A stretch of 64,000 nt of DNA from Aedes albopictus (taxonomy: Eukaryota; Arthropoda; Insecta; Diptera; Culicidae), in the NCBI RefSeq assembly GCF_035046485.1, contig NC_085136.1, forward strand, positions 81,485,734 through 81,549,733. The letters are read 5' to 3'. The notes under the pieces are model-generated. The model saw nothing but the letters and a program-made list of their open reading frames with translations, was not told the origin of the DNA and ran no database searches. The translations under genes were made by a program, and so were the position numbers. Of this stretch, positions 10,181 through 21,829 are shown in pieces. The stretch's first letter is position 1, and each line of letters starts with the position of its first letter.

Positions 10181-12490
10181 ATCTCACCAGGGAGCCCCTG
10201 ACACTTTTTTGACTCTTGAACTAATTCTGTAACCTCATCGAGAACCCCTTCAAACTCGCACAAACCCCTTGAATAATTCCAGAAGAATCTAAAAGAACAG
10301 GAGTATCACGGCACTCTTTGGTCCAAAAGATTTCAGGGGTCTTCGGAAAAATGTCGGTGTGTTTAAGGGTCTTTTACAAGGTTTTATGGTGGTTCCAGGG
10401 TATTGAGATGCTTTTCATGGAACCCTCATGAAATTATCCTAAAACTTCCTGGAAACCACCCTGTTACATTACAAAGCGCCCCTAGAACTACTTGAAGTCC
10501 CCTGAAACTCCCATAAGACTCTCATGCAGAAGACTTTTAACTCCTTTGAAATTTCCTGAAACTATGCAGAAATTCTTTTGAGGTTAGTTTTTAACCCCGC
10601 AGAACCTTTCCAGAAGAATCCAAAAACAAATAGAGTAACATAGAAATCACAGAAAAGTTTCAGAAAGTTCAAGAGAGGTTTCAGAGGAGTTTCAGGGGCT
10701 CTAATGGGGGCTTTTGTGGAATACATGCGGTTTAGTGCGGGCTTTCAGGAAACCCTCATGAAAACACCCTAAAACCTCTGAAACATTATTGAAATCCCCA
10801 TGTTTTTTAAAGTCCCTTGAATTCTCTAGAACCCTCCTGCTTGCGTCCCGCTGAAATACTTTTGAATCATCTGAAACCTTTATCAAAAACCTCACCACCC
10901 TTCTGCTGAGACCTTTTTGAAACCTCTCTAGAGCCCTCTTTAGCCTTCTTGATAACTTTTGAAATTTTCAGGAACCCCACACTTTCAACTCCTCTAATAT
11001 GCCCTAAAATCCGCCGAAACGCTCATATTGCCAACTGAAACCCCCCCTAAGATCGTTTATGGGCAAACGTCTTGAAATCCCGCTACAACAGTGCAATAGA
11101 ACTTCAGTCGCACAAATCTCAAGAAGCAAGCTTTGAACAACAGTGCACTATATTACTCTGTTCTTGCTCACTTGTAATAAGTTTAAAATAAAAAGCACAG
11201 GTGCGCTGGTTTTGTTTACGAAGAGTAGAGAGTCTCGAAATCGTGAGTAGGTGCCAAAGTCGGCCATTGTGGTGGCCATTTTGGGATTCCAACAAGTTTG
11301 TCCTTAAGACTTTATGAAAATAGCCTGGCATCGAGGTCCTTCTTAACCTCAATGGAACCACCTTCTCCTAGATCCTTTCCAGATGAATCCAAAAGAGGAG
11401 AGAACCCAATGAGGTTTCAGAGAGGTTGCAGAGAGCTTCAGGGTAGTTTCAAGGGAAGCCCTCAAGACAAGCCCGTGCACAAGGGGGGGGGGGGGGTTTT
11501 GGGTGTTAAACCCTCCCCATTACCGACGCTTAATACACTAGGCGCCCCTCCGCCTTTTGCCGAAATCGGGAAAAACCCCTCCCTTGGCGCCACTTCTGTG
11601 CACGGGCCTGCCTCAAGACAACATCCAGAATCCTTTGAAACTACCTTGAATTCCCCACGGAACTCGTTTATATCCCCTGAATAACTTTCTTAAAACCTCG
11701 TCAAAACCTCATGATTTTAGGGAGAGCCAAGGGGAGTGATCTTCTCTTTAACCACCCTAAAACTCTCTTGAAGTTCCATTGGAGCAACGCAGAAACTCTC
11801 ACAACCCTTCCCCACTGCCCAAAACTCTAAAATTACTCGTCCTGGGGACCATTTTGGAATACCATCTTGCAACACTTGTTTTACACCTTATACGTTTGTT
11901 GCTTCCTTTCCTTCCTAAACTGCCCGATTTCACTCAAACCATAATTTGCGTAAACTTTGTTAACATACCAATATTTTCCTAACATAATGTAAGTATCGTT
12001 GGATTACATTCAGAGCTGTTCGGGGACTTAACTGGAAGATTCGACAGATTTTACTTCAAAAAAGGGCATAAGGGATGACATGGGATATTCAAGGCATAAT
12101 GGAAAGGAAAATGGGTGCTTGGGAGTCCTATAGGGAGAGCACGTGTGCTGAGACCCTCCGAAAGCTTCAAAAAGCCCCTGTAACGCCTGAAAAAAAGCCT
12201 GCTGAAAATCCTCTGAATCTTCCTAAAATGTCTCCGTAAGCCTCCTGGAATGCCCTTGGACCCTCTGTAACGCAATTGAGACCCTCAGAAACCCCCAAAA
12301 ATGGCTCCGAAGCCCCCTGTAACGCCTCTGAAACGTCCTGAAACGTCCTGAAAAGTCTCTGACTTCTCTGAAGTTTCCGCGAAACTCATCTAAGAGCATT
12401 GAAACCTCCCAAAAACCCTTCAAAACCTCCTGAAATGCAATGGAGTCCCCTCCCCATTCCCGAAGCCTGTTGGAAAGCCTTTTCCTTTAA
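10181..12490. repeat. Degenerate short-period array, CCTGAAAC type
   Basis: Words such as CCTGAAAC, CCCCTGAAACTC, GAAACCTC and their complements recur every 10-30 bp, with heavy divergence. The orientation changes around 11300-11450 and 12000-12400. It is interrupted by the hAT-like MITE at 11468-11610. No coding function is suggested. Confidence 0.55.
11468..11610. mobile_element. hAT-like MITE with 8-bp target duplication CCTCAAGA
   Basis: CCTCAAGA at 11460-11467 is repeated at 11611-11618. The left end CAAGCCCGTGCACA and the complement of the right end, CAGGCCCGTGCACA, form a 14-bp inverted repeat with one mismatch. The 143-bp interior contains a 14-base G run near 11483. The ends and duplication length are typical of hAT elements. 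Confidence 0.8.
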
Positions 12491-12519
12491 CCCTTCCATC
12501 AACAACCCCCCTAACGAGA

Positions 12520-13320
12520 GTGTGAAAAACACTCTTTTCGCCATAACTTTTATGTTTTTCAATATTTTTCAACCAAATTTTTACGAAAAAAGCGCTTAGT
12601 TCCTTCTAGTTCAGGAACTTACTAGGGATCGTTGGAATGACCTCCTGGTTCCGGAGTTATTTCGGAATCAAAATGGGTCATTGGAATTGGCCATATTGGA
12701 AAGAGTGAATTTGCGATTTGAGAACAGTTTAGTTTTCAGATCTAAGTGAAATGAAATGATAGAAAAATATGTCCGAAAGTCCAACCCAGTCAATCAGTGC
12801 CTTGGAACCAATTTTACGGATGTTCTGGGAAATCTGTTCCGGGATCATATTTTGCGTATGATTCATGACCTTCATGCGACACCTCAAACTTCGTGGTTTT
12901 TCAAGATATGTCATTCTGAGCTGTTTTTGTGTTATTCAAAATACTTTTGGCCATTTTGGAATCGATATGTGAGTTTCACGGGAATCGGTTCCGGTGGTTC
13001 CGGGGTCCATTTTTCGAAGATGAATAAACACCATCATGCGACGTATCAAACTTCATGATTTTAAAAGTTATAGCATTCTATCACCATGATTGGTCACTTA
13101 GAATACATTTGGCCATTTTGGAATAGGTTTACCGATTTTCCGGAATCCAGTTCCGGGGCCATGTTTTGAAAATGGTTCAATACTGTCATGCGGCATCTCA
13201 AGCATTGCGGATATACGGATTTCTCGGAAACTGGTTCCGGTGGTTCCAGGATCCATTTTTCGAATGTAAGCTTGAATAAGCGACACCTCAAATTTCATGG
13301 TTTTCAAGATACATTATTTT
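12520..13320. repeat. Diverged tandem repeats of about 160-250 bp
   Basis: Blocks containing GGCCATTTTGGAAT, TTCCGGTGGTTCC, CCATTTTTCGAA, CATGCGACACCTCAAAC and TTCATGGTTTTCAAGATA recur at about 12698, 12950 and 13110. A further block recurs near 14230-14320 inside the next array. No ends are visible. Confidence 0.55.
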
Positions 13321-13329
13321 AAGCAGTTT

Positions 13330-14551
13330 TGTAAAAGGGAATCCTCCAAAACAATCTTTCTAGGATTCTTCCATAAGTTCGTCTGGCAATTCTTCCTGGG
13401 ATTCTTCCAGAAATACCTCATGGGATTCCTCCAGAAGCTCCAATTGGCCGTCCTCCGGGAGTTGTTACTGAGTTTTCTTAAGAAGCTCCTCCTGCGGTTC
13501 TTTCAGCGATTTCTTCCAGAGCTCCTCCAGGAGTTCTAATTGTGGAACCTTCAGGGATTCTACAAGGGATTCCTTTAGAGATGTCTTCAAGCATTCTTGC
13601 TGGGATTCTTTCGGGCAATCTTCCTGGGGTTCCTCCAGGAAACCTTTCGGTGATTCTTCTAAGGATTTTTCAAGGATTTATTCAGGACTTGCTACTGAGA
13701 TTTTATTCAGGGATTCTTCCAGAAATTCCTCATGGGATTTCTCCAGGAACTTCCATTGGCCTTCCTCTATGAAATCCAGTTGAGATTCCTCAAGCAATTT
13801 ATATTAGGGCTCCTCCAGAAATTCTAACTGTGGTACTACCAGGAATACTTCTAGGGATTTCTCCTGGCACACGTATTTGCTGCAATACTTTCAAGAGATC
13901 TTCTTGGGATTCCTCCAGAAATGCCTCCTGCGATTTCATCAGGAACTCCTTCATAGATTTCTCCAGAATACCTCTACCGATGCTGCCATGGAGAACTATT
14001 CTGGAGGTATTCCTCCAGGTATTGATTGAAGGAACTTCTCTTAGAATTCCCCCAGCACGCTTGCTGGGGTTTCTCTAATAATTCCTGTAGATATTCCTCC
14101 AGCAATTCCTACTGGGATTTCTCTAGAAGTTCCTTCATGAGCTCTTGGTGGGACCATTCAAGACAATCCTCCATGGATTAATATTGATTCCGATACTGAT
14201 ACTGATTACCAGGAATTGATTTCAGCAGTTCCAGGTTGCATTTTTCGAATGTAAACGAAACACCGTCAAATTTCGTGGGTTTTCAAGCTACATCATTCTG
14301 AGCTGTTTTTACGTTATCCGAAGTACTTCCTCTTGGTATATCTTCAGGAACTTTTTGTGCATTCCTTCAGGAATACCTCTATCGATTCATTCAGTGATTT
14401 CTCTAGATATTCCTTTAGGGATTCCTCTCGAAATTTCTTCTATGAGCTTCTCTTAGGATTACTCGAAGCATTCTTGCTGGGGTTTCTGCAGAGATTCCTC
14501 CAGCAATCCATCCTGGGGTTCTCGAGAAAATCCTACTGTGATACCTCCCGG
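13330..14551. repeat. Degenerate GGAATTCC-type array, left part
   Basis: The words TTCCTCCAGGAAT, GGGATTCTTCC and GGGATTTCTCCAGG recur about every 12 or 24 bp with strong divergence. This is the same period and core as the homogeneous satellite at 50985-64000. Reading frames here (L/F/R/S-rich) are by-products of the repeat. Confidence 0.6.
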
Positions 14552-15679
14552 CCCAAGCAACACACTTGTTATAATAGAGTTACGACAGCGCAAGGTTTGG
14601 TTGTATAGAAGTTTATTTTACGTAATTCTAACATAGTGTTGAAATAACGTAAAATAAACTTCTATACAACCAAAACTTGCGCTGTCGTAACTTTTATACA
14701 GGGTGTTAGGTTCCTGAGTGCAAACTTTTTAAAGGGTGATAGAGGACCATAAATGGGGAAAAAAATTGTTCTACGCATATGGTCAAATCTCAACCGTTAC
14801 GTAGTTATTGAACTTTCCATGTTTGTGACTCTCATTGCCTTAGCTGGCTATAACTTGAAAATGGTCAAACTTATCGCAATTTTTTTACCCTTATTCGAAA
14901 GATTATTGAATTTTCTATCAAATTGCATCTTTGAATCGATTGGTTTAGTTAAATAACTAAGTTTTCTAGGGCAAACTAGCTCAAAATAGCGTGTTTTAAT
15001 TTGTTTTTGTCAATTATCTTTGAAACATGCGTAATAAATTAAAATTCTTTCTTTGACAAAGTTGTGGTTCCTGTTCCACTCTACCATTCGTTCTTTGACA
15101 TCAAGCGTCTATCTCTTATTGTTTTCTTGCAATTTCGATTTAAACATCGCATTTCAGGTCAAAAATTTGCAACTGTCAAGGTAAGCACATTTTTGCGCAC
15201 TGTGCCGCACATTTAAATCGAAATTGCTAGAAAACGATAAGAGCTAGAAGTTTGGTGTCAAAGAACGAATTGTAGAGTTGAACAGGGGCCATAACTTTGC
15301 CAAAGAAAGAATTTTAATTTATTACGCATGTTTCAAAGATAACTGACAAAAACAAATTAAAACACACTATTTTTAGCTGTTTTGCTTTAGAAAACTTAGT
15401 TAATTAACTAAACCAATCGATTCAAAGATGCCATTTGATAGAAAATTCAATAATCTTTCGAATAAGGGTCAAAAAATTGCGATAAGTTTGACCATTTTAA
15501 AGTTATAGCCAGTTAAGACTATGAGAGTCAAAAACATGGGAAGTTCAATAACTACGTAACGGTTGAGATTTGACCATATGCGTAGAACAATTTTTTTCAC
15601 CATTTATGGTCCTCTATCACCCTTTAAAAAGTTTGCACTCACGAACCTAACACCCTGTATAACATGTGTGTTGCTTGGG
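14552..15679. mobile_element. Small palindromic MITE (CCCAAGCAACACAC ends) split by a nested insertion
   Basis: The left end CCCAAGCAACACACTTGTTA (14552) is complemented by the right end ATGTGTGTTGCTTGGG (ending 15679). The left part runs to 14698 and holds a nearly perfect hairpin around AGTTTATTTTACGT / ACGTAAAATAAACT. The right terminus resumes at 15660. Without the insertion the element would be about 168 bp. It sits inside the degenerate GGAATTCC array. No target duplication is clear. Confidence 0.75.
14699..15657. mobile_element. Long-armed palindromic MITE, TA target (copy 2, nested)
   Basis: It has the same ends and the same 959-bp length as the element at 6688-7646, with TA at 14697-14698 and 15658-15659. 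It inserted into a TATA in the right part of the smaller MITE. The arms are slightly more diverged than in copy 1. The 67-codon frame persists in the left arm (14753-14956) but is disrupted in the right arm. Confidence 0.85.
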
Positions 15680-17075
15680 GGAATTTTTCTCGGGATTTCT
15701 CTAGAGAATACTACAGGGATTTCTTTGGTGAGATTATTCAAGACATTCTTCCTGAGATTATTCCTGAAGTTTCTCTTGTGGTTGCTCCAGGAATTCTTTA
15801 AGAGATTTTTGCCAGGGATTCCGCATTAAATCCTCATGGGATTCCTCCAGAAACTCGTTTTGGTCTACCTCCAGGCATTTCAGCTGGGATTGCCCAAGCA
15901 ATACCTCCTGAGGTTTTTCCAGCAATTCCTCCTAGGACTTCTCCGGCGATTTTAGCTTGTGTATCTCTATGAAATTTCCTAGGGATACCCCCTGGCATTC
16001 TTGTTGGGATTCTTCGTGCACCCTTTCCGGGATTTCTCCAAGAACAGAATGCATCTACCGATTTGTCCAGGGGTTTTTTCTAGGCATTCCTCCTGGCATA
16101 TATTCATGGAACATCTTTTATGTTACCTCCAGGAATTCCTGATGGGTTGCACAAGAGATTTGATAACCCTCGAAATTCTTTAAGTAATTTCCTCCAGAGA
16201 TATTGGATGCCTTTCGCTGAAACTCCTTGAGGAAGGCCAAGAGGAGTTCCAGGAGGATTTTTTCGAGACATTTCTAGAGTAATCTATGGATAAAATCTCA
16301 TGAGGAGTTCCTGTATGAGTTTTTAGAAAAAATCCCTGGAAGAATCACCAAAAACTGGAAGTATCCTAGAAAGACTGTCCGGAAAATCCCAGCAAGAATG
16401 CCAGGAGAAATTTCTAGAGGGATTCTTGCAGGTATCACTGTAAGAATTTCTGGAGGAGTCCTCGGAGGCAACCACAGCAGGAATCGCTTGTGAAATCCCA
16501 GCTGAAGCTTCTGGATAAAGGTCAAGAGGACTTCCTGGCGAAATCCCAGGATAAAAATTATGGAGAAATTCCTGAAGGAAACACCGACGGAAATTTTGGA
16601 AGAATCCTAGAAATATTACATTGAATCATGCCAGCACGATTTTTTAAGGAATCTCAGGAGAAATACTAAAAAGAATAACGGGAGGTATAACAATAAGAAT
16701 TTCTGGGAGGAGTTCTAGGGGGAATTTCTGGAAGACCCACAGCGGGTATTGCTTGAGGAATCCAGCTGGAAATCCTGGAGGAAGGTTAAGAGGAGTTCCT
16801 GGAAGAATCCCATGAGAAATTTATGGGGGAATCCTTAGAATAAATATCTTGGATAAAAAATCCGGAATCGCCGGAGGAACTTTTGGAAGAATCTCAGGAA
16901 AATTTTTTGGAGAAATTTCTGGAAGAATTCTGGGATGTACCGTAGTTGAAATTTCAGCAGAAATCCTAGGAGGAATTGTTGGAGGAAACTATATAGAAAT
17001 TTCTAAAGAAACCACATCAGAAATGCATAGACAAATCCAAAGAAAAAATCCTTGAAGAAATACCTGGAGGAATAC
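15680..17075. repeat. Degenerate GGAATTCC-type array, right part
   Basis: This continues the array interrupted at 14552. Up to about 16200 it reads as TTCCTCCAGGAAT. From about 16230 the words appear as AGGAATTCCTGGAGG-like on the plus strand, so the orientation flips near 16200. Confidence 0.6.
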
Positions 17076-17079
17076 CTAA

Positions 17080-18110
17080 AAGTACTATTTTAAGTCACTA
17101 TTGCATATATGTACGGCTGAGGAACAATTTTCATCGCATATGATGTTATGTTTTGAATTTACTGCGATGTATCTGGTAAAACCATATAAGAGTGCAATTT
17201 AACTTTTATAATGTATGACTACATGGTAGTAGACGATATTCCGATGTTTTGTTGCGACGAAATTTGCTAATTCGCAAAAGCTTTCGAGTTAACTCGCTAA
17301 GTGTTAATTGAATTCGCATAATTGCGTACTGCGATGATTATACGATTTCGCTTGGTATTTTTCCAATTATGTCAGTTTAACTCACATTGGTGTACGAATG
17401 AAATCGCATAAAAGTGGAAATAAACTTGTTCAATTGTACATACAAACTCGCATAAGCTAGAATCGTTAACGTTGCTATATTGCGATGTGATATGGGGTAA
17501 CAATGAAAGAAATGCTAATGAAGTGCCAAAAAGCTACAAGAAGTGAAGTCATCATTATCGTTACAAAACAAGTTACAATGTCATCATTTTTGTTTTGTTG
17601 ACCCGATAATGAACAATGGGTGGTTCCAGCAAGAGAGGACTAGTGGTAACTGTGTGGGAAATCATGCTACATCATTTTGATCTCCAGATAGCCTGCCGAA
17701 CACGTACAGCGCACGGAAACCAAGTACATTTCAACAATCACTGAGGTGAGTTAGAATGTCATGTTATGACAATCAATCAGTGTGTTTCATGAGTAGTGTT
17801 CGATGATAAATGTGAAGTGCGGCTCGATAATCCAAAGGTTATTAGTTCGATACTTAGGTGACAAGATTTTTTTTTAATTTCGAATATTTTTATGTCGCAT
17901 AAGATGCTATATTACGTCGCAATAATGCATACCGTGGATCGCATAAGAAATCGCTTCAAATTATATAGCGTCATCATTTTTCCGTCAATGCACGTATAGG
18001 CCTCCACTTTTGTACGCATACGGCACTTTTAATGCATCTTATGCGATGTAACTTTACCGCATAAAAGTACGTATATGAAGTATGAACATAAACTTCATTA
18101 TACGTGCAAA
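17080..18110. repeat. AT-rich element with recurring TCGCATAA words
   Basis: TCGCATAA or close variants occur repeatedly between 17130 and 18065 on both strands, e.g. near 17318, 17408, 17448, 17893, 17938 and 18057. The stretch GGCCTCCACTTTTGTACGCAT near 18000 also occurs, as inverted arms, at 50910-50976. It is probably a diverged palindromic MITE family whose exact ends I cannot fix. Confidence 0.4.
17797..17878 (+). repeat. tRNA-like unit ending in a T run
   Basis: A B-box-like AGTTCGATACTTAGG near 17850 is preceded about 40 bp upstream by a weak A-box-like stretch and followed by nine or more T at about 17870. It parallels the units at 2483 and 21583. Confidence 0.3.
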
Positions 18111-18119
18111 TTGATTGTC

Positions 18120-20045
18120 TGGGAAGTCCCTGGAAGAACCGTTGCTCAATGTGACACGTAAGAGTGTTAAGAGACTGCACAGGCTCTCAGGTGAGCTCAA
18201 CCCTAGTAGGACGTTGGGGTCAATATGACCCAGACAGGCGCGCTGAACGTGCACTACGCCATCGTGGTGCAAAAAACCTAACACCTTAGAAGGATTAAAA
18301 AGGTTGCCGGGCACCAAATTTCATGAAAAATTAGATTTCGGTACAGTTTGGCGTGTATATTTAGAATATGGAATCACCTCAACACCGCTTAAGAATCTTA
18401 GGTGGTCTAGAAATGAACCGACCTTCTCTACTTATTTCCTCGATAACATCGAATCGCTATTAACACCTGGCTGCGAAATGTACACTAACAAAAATCGGCA
18501 ATTACCATGTGACGCCCATGTTTACGGTATTATAATAGTGACTGAATCAGAGAGGGATTTGACCAAAACATGGTCAAAAATCACTGCAGATGCCGGTACG
18601 GAACCGGTAAACTCATGATGATGATCTGTCAACAATTGTCATCATCGTCTCTGTGTGGTGCTAAAATCGTCACAATTGCGCCGCCACTTTGTCACTGTTC
18701 TGGTCGTCGAACTGCCACCACTAGGTAGTCTAAACTGAACCTCAAGACGCCTGTCGCCGTAAATTGGATGAACGACGTTTTGATAAATGAAGAGCACGCA
18801 AATTTGTTAGCGGACTGAGTGGTGGCGAATCGTGGCACAAGACTGTCGTCAGTGCGTGATGTTCTGATTCGTTTAGAGGTGGATGGATCACTGACTTGAT
18901 GATGGGGGTCGGTCGGTCGGTCAGTCGTTTGTTCAATTTACTGCTCAATTGACTCTGTGATAGCGTTTAGGTCAATTGAGACCGGGAGCTTGGTGATGGG
19001 ATCCACTGTCATCAGTATCTTACTTTGTAGAAAAGATGATACTAGAACATGATGCGTTCTAAATCCGTACTCATTGATTTCCGGTAGATTGTGATAAAAG
19101 ACAACGATTACTATCACTTGATCTGGACAAACTGTGATCATTGTAGATTTGCTGGATATTTCCAGCACACCTCTAATTGTGTTGGATAGTAGAATAACTT
19201 GTTGGCTTCAGTCTACTTTCGCTCGAAGATATGAATGATAGTAATTAACTGACACTCCCTCAAGACAGAGATCTTATCATTGGTACCGGAACGATCATTG
19301 ACTAAACCAGCAACTTCTGATCCAGTGCTTGAGCAGTGCGTGATTTCAACCCGTAGGACCAGTTGCGTACACTACTGGACGGTGATCATGATCATGAACT
19401 TCAGAACCTTCTAGATTGCGTTGGTTCCACAATCGATTTGACCTACTGCGCTGGTACTGGTCCGGTATCTAATCCGGCAAATGGAAGCTGTACCCACTAA
19501 TTGCAGCCCGTAGAAAAAAACCAGTTGTCGCTCGCAGCTTTGAGCTTGCTTACATTCTAGTCCAGTTGAATCGGTGACGATGCATATCGAAGTTTTATCT
19601 TAGAACCACAAGTGGAAGTTTTTTCCACGTTATGCTTGGTACGCGGTACACACTTAGATTGAGAGACATACCTACAGATATCAGAGACGGGGTGTAAATA
19701 CGTGGGTACATAATTGCACAGAGGCATCAACCGGACGACTGATGTCAAGTACAACCTGTTGTTGGTTGGTTTGTATGGACAAGTCAGTCGCAAACAAATC
19801 TTCCGTTCGACGAAGTGTGCCGTGAGAGTAAACAAAGCCAGACAAGAGTAAGTGGTAGTAGCAAGCTCTAATTGATTGTCATACTAACGGCCCTCTAAGG
19901 TGTGGCATAGCAAATTGTTCGATTGGGAGTGGAACATACTAATTTTGTTAATATAGTAAGTGAAAACGTAAGAAATGAGTATAATCACACTGGAACAGCT
20001 TTGAGCTTTAAGTCAGCAACGAATGGTCAAAATCAATGTTTATGT
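18120..20045. other. Unassigned, mostly single-copy-looking sequence
   Basis: The longest frame (18304-18618, 104 codons) has no recognisable domain. Microsatellite-like GGTC repeats occur near 18907. There are no transposon ends and no convincing exon-intron structure. Confidence 0.4.
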
Positions 20046-20049
20046 AAAA

Positions 20050-20668
20050 CTTATTCTGCAAAAATTGGAAATGTTACATGTTCATTATTGGAAAATGATC
20101 CTTTTAGCTCAGAAATGATCGTGTCAAAATTTGAAGTTCGTTCTCAAGGCTAAGTGGTCCCTCAAGGGACTAAAGTCGTCAACTGACTGAAACGGACTGA
20201 AAAATCATGAATTTTTTTTCGATGAAAAAAATACGCTTTTCTACTAAAACCGATGATTTTATTAGGAGCCTAGGGGCCAAAAATGTGCTTAGAAATATCT
20301 CCAGTCGTTTTCAAGTTATTGGGCAAAGTAGAGTAGGTTTCCTTCGAAATCCGAAAAAATGGTCAAAAATGATGATTTTTCTGCTGTTTTTTGCCAATAA
20401 CTCAAAAAACGAGTAGAGATATCGCAATTCTAAGTACATTTTTAAACTTTAGGGTCCTGATATCATCGGCTTTAGTAGGATAGCGTATTTTTTTGTCGAA
20501 AAAAATTTCATGTTTTTTAGTCCCATACAATTTTCGACAACTTTAGGCCCCATGTGGGACCACTTTGCCTTGAGATACGAACTTCAAATTTTGATACGAT
20601 CATTTCTGAGCTGAAACGATCATTTTCCAATAATGAACTTGAAACATTTCCATTTTTTGCAAAATAAG
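20050..20668. mobile_element. Palindromic MITE, CTTATT ends
   Basis: The left arm from 20050 (CTTATTCTGCAAAAATTGG) is complemented by the right arm ending at 20668. Complementarity continues inward through GGAAAATGATC / GATCATTTTCC and ATTTGAAGTTCG / CGAACTTCAAAT. The loop spans roughly 20160-20560. No target duplication is identified and no protein is encoded. Confidence 0.65.
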
Positions 20669-20689
20669 GGATGTCCTACAGTCCATAGT

Positions 20690-20964
20690 TTGTCGCAGGG
20701 AACTGGGCTTACCTCCCCGGATGCTACGGCATAACCTCCAACTACAGTGCTAAATAGTTAGGCTCAACCACCAACATCGCTCACCAAGATAGGTCTGGAA
20801 AAATTGGTCACCTGTCTTCTCCGGTTAGTAGTTGAGATCTGGGAATCTGAATAGTTACCAGAGAGACTGAAGGATAATAATCTGTTCCATCCATACAGCA
20901 CCTACACAGCGGCGTATACATAAAGCTATAACTGCTCTGATGTTCGCTAGATTATTCTAAAGAG
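20690..20964. other. Unassigned sequence
   Basis: No recognisable feature. Confidence 0.4.
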
Positions 20965-21200
20965 ATAACAAGGATAGCTGGAGCTCTGAGTCGTGAAAAA
21001 GATATGCCAAACAGGTCATGGAATATCCATGTGACACAAATCTGACCCGAGCGGAGTGTTATTTTTCGAAACGGATTGATCGTTGATCGTTGAACCTATA
21101 AAAGGTCTCGCCGAACTTGATACTCAACTCTTCATTGTGAAATGCTAGCTAAGTTCAAGATACTGTTCGTTATCATGAACTGTTCAAGAATGTAATCTCT
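20965..21200. repeat. Dispersed repeat, copy B (pairs with 9895-10180)
   Basis: It shares ordered words with 9895-10180 (GCTGGAGCTCTGAGTCGTG, ACACAAATCTGACC, GATTGATCGTTGAACC, GAAATGCTAG). A short stretch with CCCTGAAACCTC words follows at 21340-21440, as at copy A. Confidence 0.55.
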
Positions 21201-21580
21201 TTTTATGAAGTTTCATGCTGATTCAATTCACGCTACTTGTGCAATCCGCAAGCACTAAGGCAATGAAGGGTAAAAGTTTCCAACGCAGTATTATTCATCA
21301 GTATTCAGAGATTTTCAAGGAGTTGGAGTGGAATATTATGATATTCTCAAACCCTGAAACCTCTTTCAAACCAGAAGGAAACCTATGACAGCCACAAGAG
21401 ACCTCCCCCTCCCGATATCCCCTGATATCCCTTAATACTTTTAAACTGGATTGAAAGAGGGTTTCTGGAGTTTTTATAGCACGACAATTAAAAAAATATT
21501 CCGCTCTCGCTTTGACATACATGTACAGCAGATTTGAATTGTGAACAAACCACGTGCGTTAGTGGGATCGATCCTTCAGG
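21201..21580. repeat. Short degenerate CCTGAAAC-type stretch and flanks
   Basis: CCCTGAAACCTCTTTC and CCCTGATATCCC words occur at 21345-21435. The remainder is unassigned. Confidence 0.35.
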
Positions 21581-21582
21581 GG

Positions 21583-21692
21583 ACGGATATGGTCAAGTGA
21601 CTCCATACTTGGAAGAAAGAAACACCCGTCTAGATAATTGGAAGTAGTCGGTTTGATTCCCACCGGAGTACGTGGATTTTTTTTTCGCAATT
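21583..21692 (+). repeat. tRNA-like unit ending in a T run
   Basis: An A-box-like TGGTCAAGTGACTCC near 21590 and a B box GGTTTGATTCCCACC near 21650 are spaced as in a tRNA with a long variable arm. A T run follows near 21676. It is probably the head of a tRNA-derived SINE. The stems do not support a functional tRNA. Confidence 0.4.
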
Positions 21693-21829
21693 CGAATTTC
21701 AATTTGTTCATCAAACACGTGTTTCTTTTGTATGCAAATGTTGGATGTAAAAGCATTTAAAACGGTGGAATTTCCACTTGGCTTGGTTTTTCTTTCAGGG
21801 ACTATCAGTTGATTTCAGGGTCAGGGTCT

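Noticed and set aside
18304..18618. 104-codon frame as a gene
   Set aside because: There is no recognised domain, no splice or promoter context, and several overlapping frames of similar size exist nearby.
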